This document shows, piece by piece, positions 5,712 to 5,783 of a stretch of DNA of 5,783 nt. The translations under genes were made by a program, and so were the position numbers. Within the stretch, counting starts at the first letter, position 1. Each line of letters starts with the position of its first letter. The stretch lies in the NCBI GenBank assembly GCA_021159955.1, contig JAGHDJ010000027.1, positions 1 to 5,783 of the forward strand, in the 5' to 3' direction. Origin of the DNA: Dehalococcoidia bacterium (lineage in GTDB: Bacteria; Chloroflexota; Dehalococcoidia; UBA2247). Below the pieces are notes generated by a model that made no database searches, was not told the DNA's origin, and saw nothing but the letters and a program-made list of their open reading frames with translations.

Positions 5712-5783
5712 CTATTCACAGGCAATCTCCTCTTGAACCTCAGCATATTCTCCTGTACGCAAATTAGCCTCACTGGGAGGATG
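5712..5783 (-). CDS. 3' end of an unidentified upstream gene (partial)
   Basis: From the right edge, one minus-strand frame is open for 23 codons and ends at TAG (5712-5714), encoding HPPSEANLRTGEYAEV followed by an acidic QEEIACE tail. The short gap of 24 bases to the amidotransferase, same strand, and a ribosome binding site for the next gene within that gap fit an upstream operon member. I do not recognise the tail: it does not look like the usual C-terminus of a type I glutamine synthetase or a PII protein. A GltD-like or other redox partner, or another nitrogen gene, would be logical but is not shown by the sequence. With so few codons, the frame could also be open by chance. Confidence 0.5.
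   Translation of the reverse strand, partial: HPPSEANLRTGEYAEVQEEIACE

Noticed and set aside
5772..5783. GGGAGG followed by ATG on the plus strand at the right edge
   Set aside because: The Shine-Dalgarno-like sequence abuts the ATG with no spacing, and the minus-strand frame here gives a better explanation.

Overview
The window is a stretch of bacterial chromosome devoted to ammonium uptake and glutamate synthesis, with every recognisable gene on the minus strand. Read in the direction of transcription (right to left), it contains: the last 23 codons of an unidentified gene (5712-5783); a class II glutamine amidotransferase subunit (4530-5687); a two-[4Fe-4S] ferredoxin domain fused to the FMN/glutamate synthase domain (3028-4533); a GXGXG beta-helix subunit (2253-3017); an OmpR-family response regulator that resembles GlnR (1469-2140); and an ammonium transporter (start 1355, running off the left edge, with a frameshift near base 250).

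The three glt genes are packed as an operon (4-base ATGA overlap, then a 10-base gap). Together they carry the domains that are fused in the bacterial large subunit GltB: glutaminase, FMN/Fe-S synthase and GXGXG. This split arrangement is known from archaea and from some anaerobic bacteria. No GltD-like NADPH subunit is visible in the window, and the fused ferredoxin domain suggests that electrons arrive from ferredoxin or an unidentified partner. The amidotransferase would release ammonia from glutamine, the FMN subunit would combine it with 2-oxoglutarate, and Amt would import ammonium.

The regulator and amt lie in the same direction behind gaps of 112 and 113 bases, each large enough for its own promoter. 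The regulator's DNA-binding domain looks very like that of actinobacterial GlnR, the global nitrogen regulator. The gap before amt contains a GTnAC-n6-GAAAC-like element placed exactly where a PhoB/OmpR-type activator would replace a -35 box. The proposal is a small self-contained nitrogen regulon with a GlnR-like protein working outside Actinobacteria.

Organism: the OmpR-type winged-helix regulator, clear Shine-Dalgarno sites and a TTG start indicate a bacterium. The moderate-to-low GC content, archaeal-type split glutamate synthase and GlnR-like regulator would fit an anaerobic Chloroflexota lineage such as Dehalococcoidia, but that placement is only a guess. No mobile element, CRISPR array, tRNA or rRNA was seen, and no gene-free stretch exceeds 113 bases.
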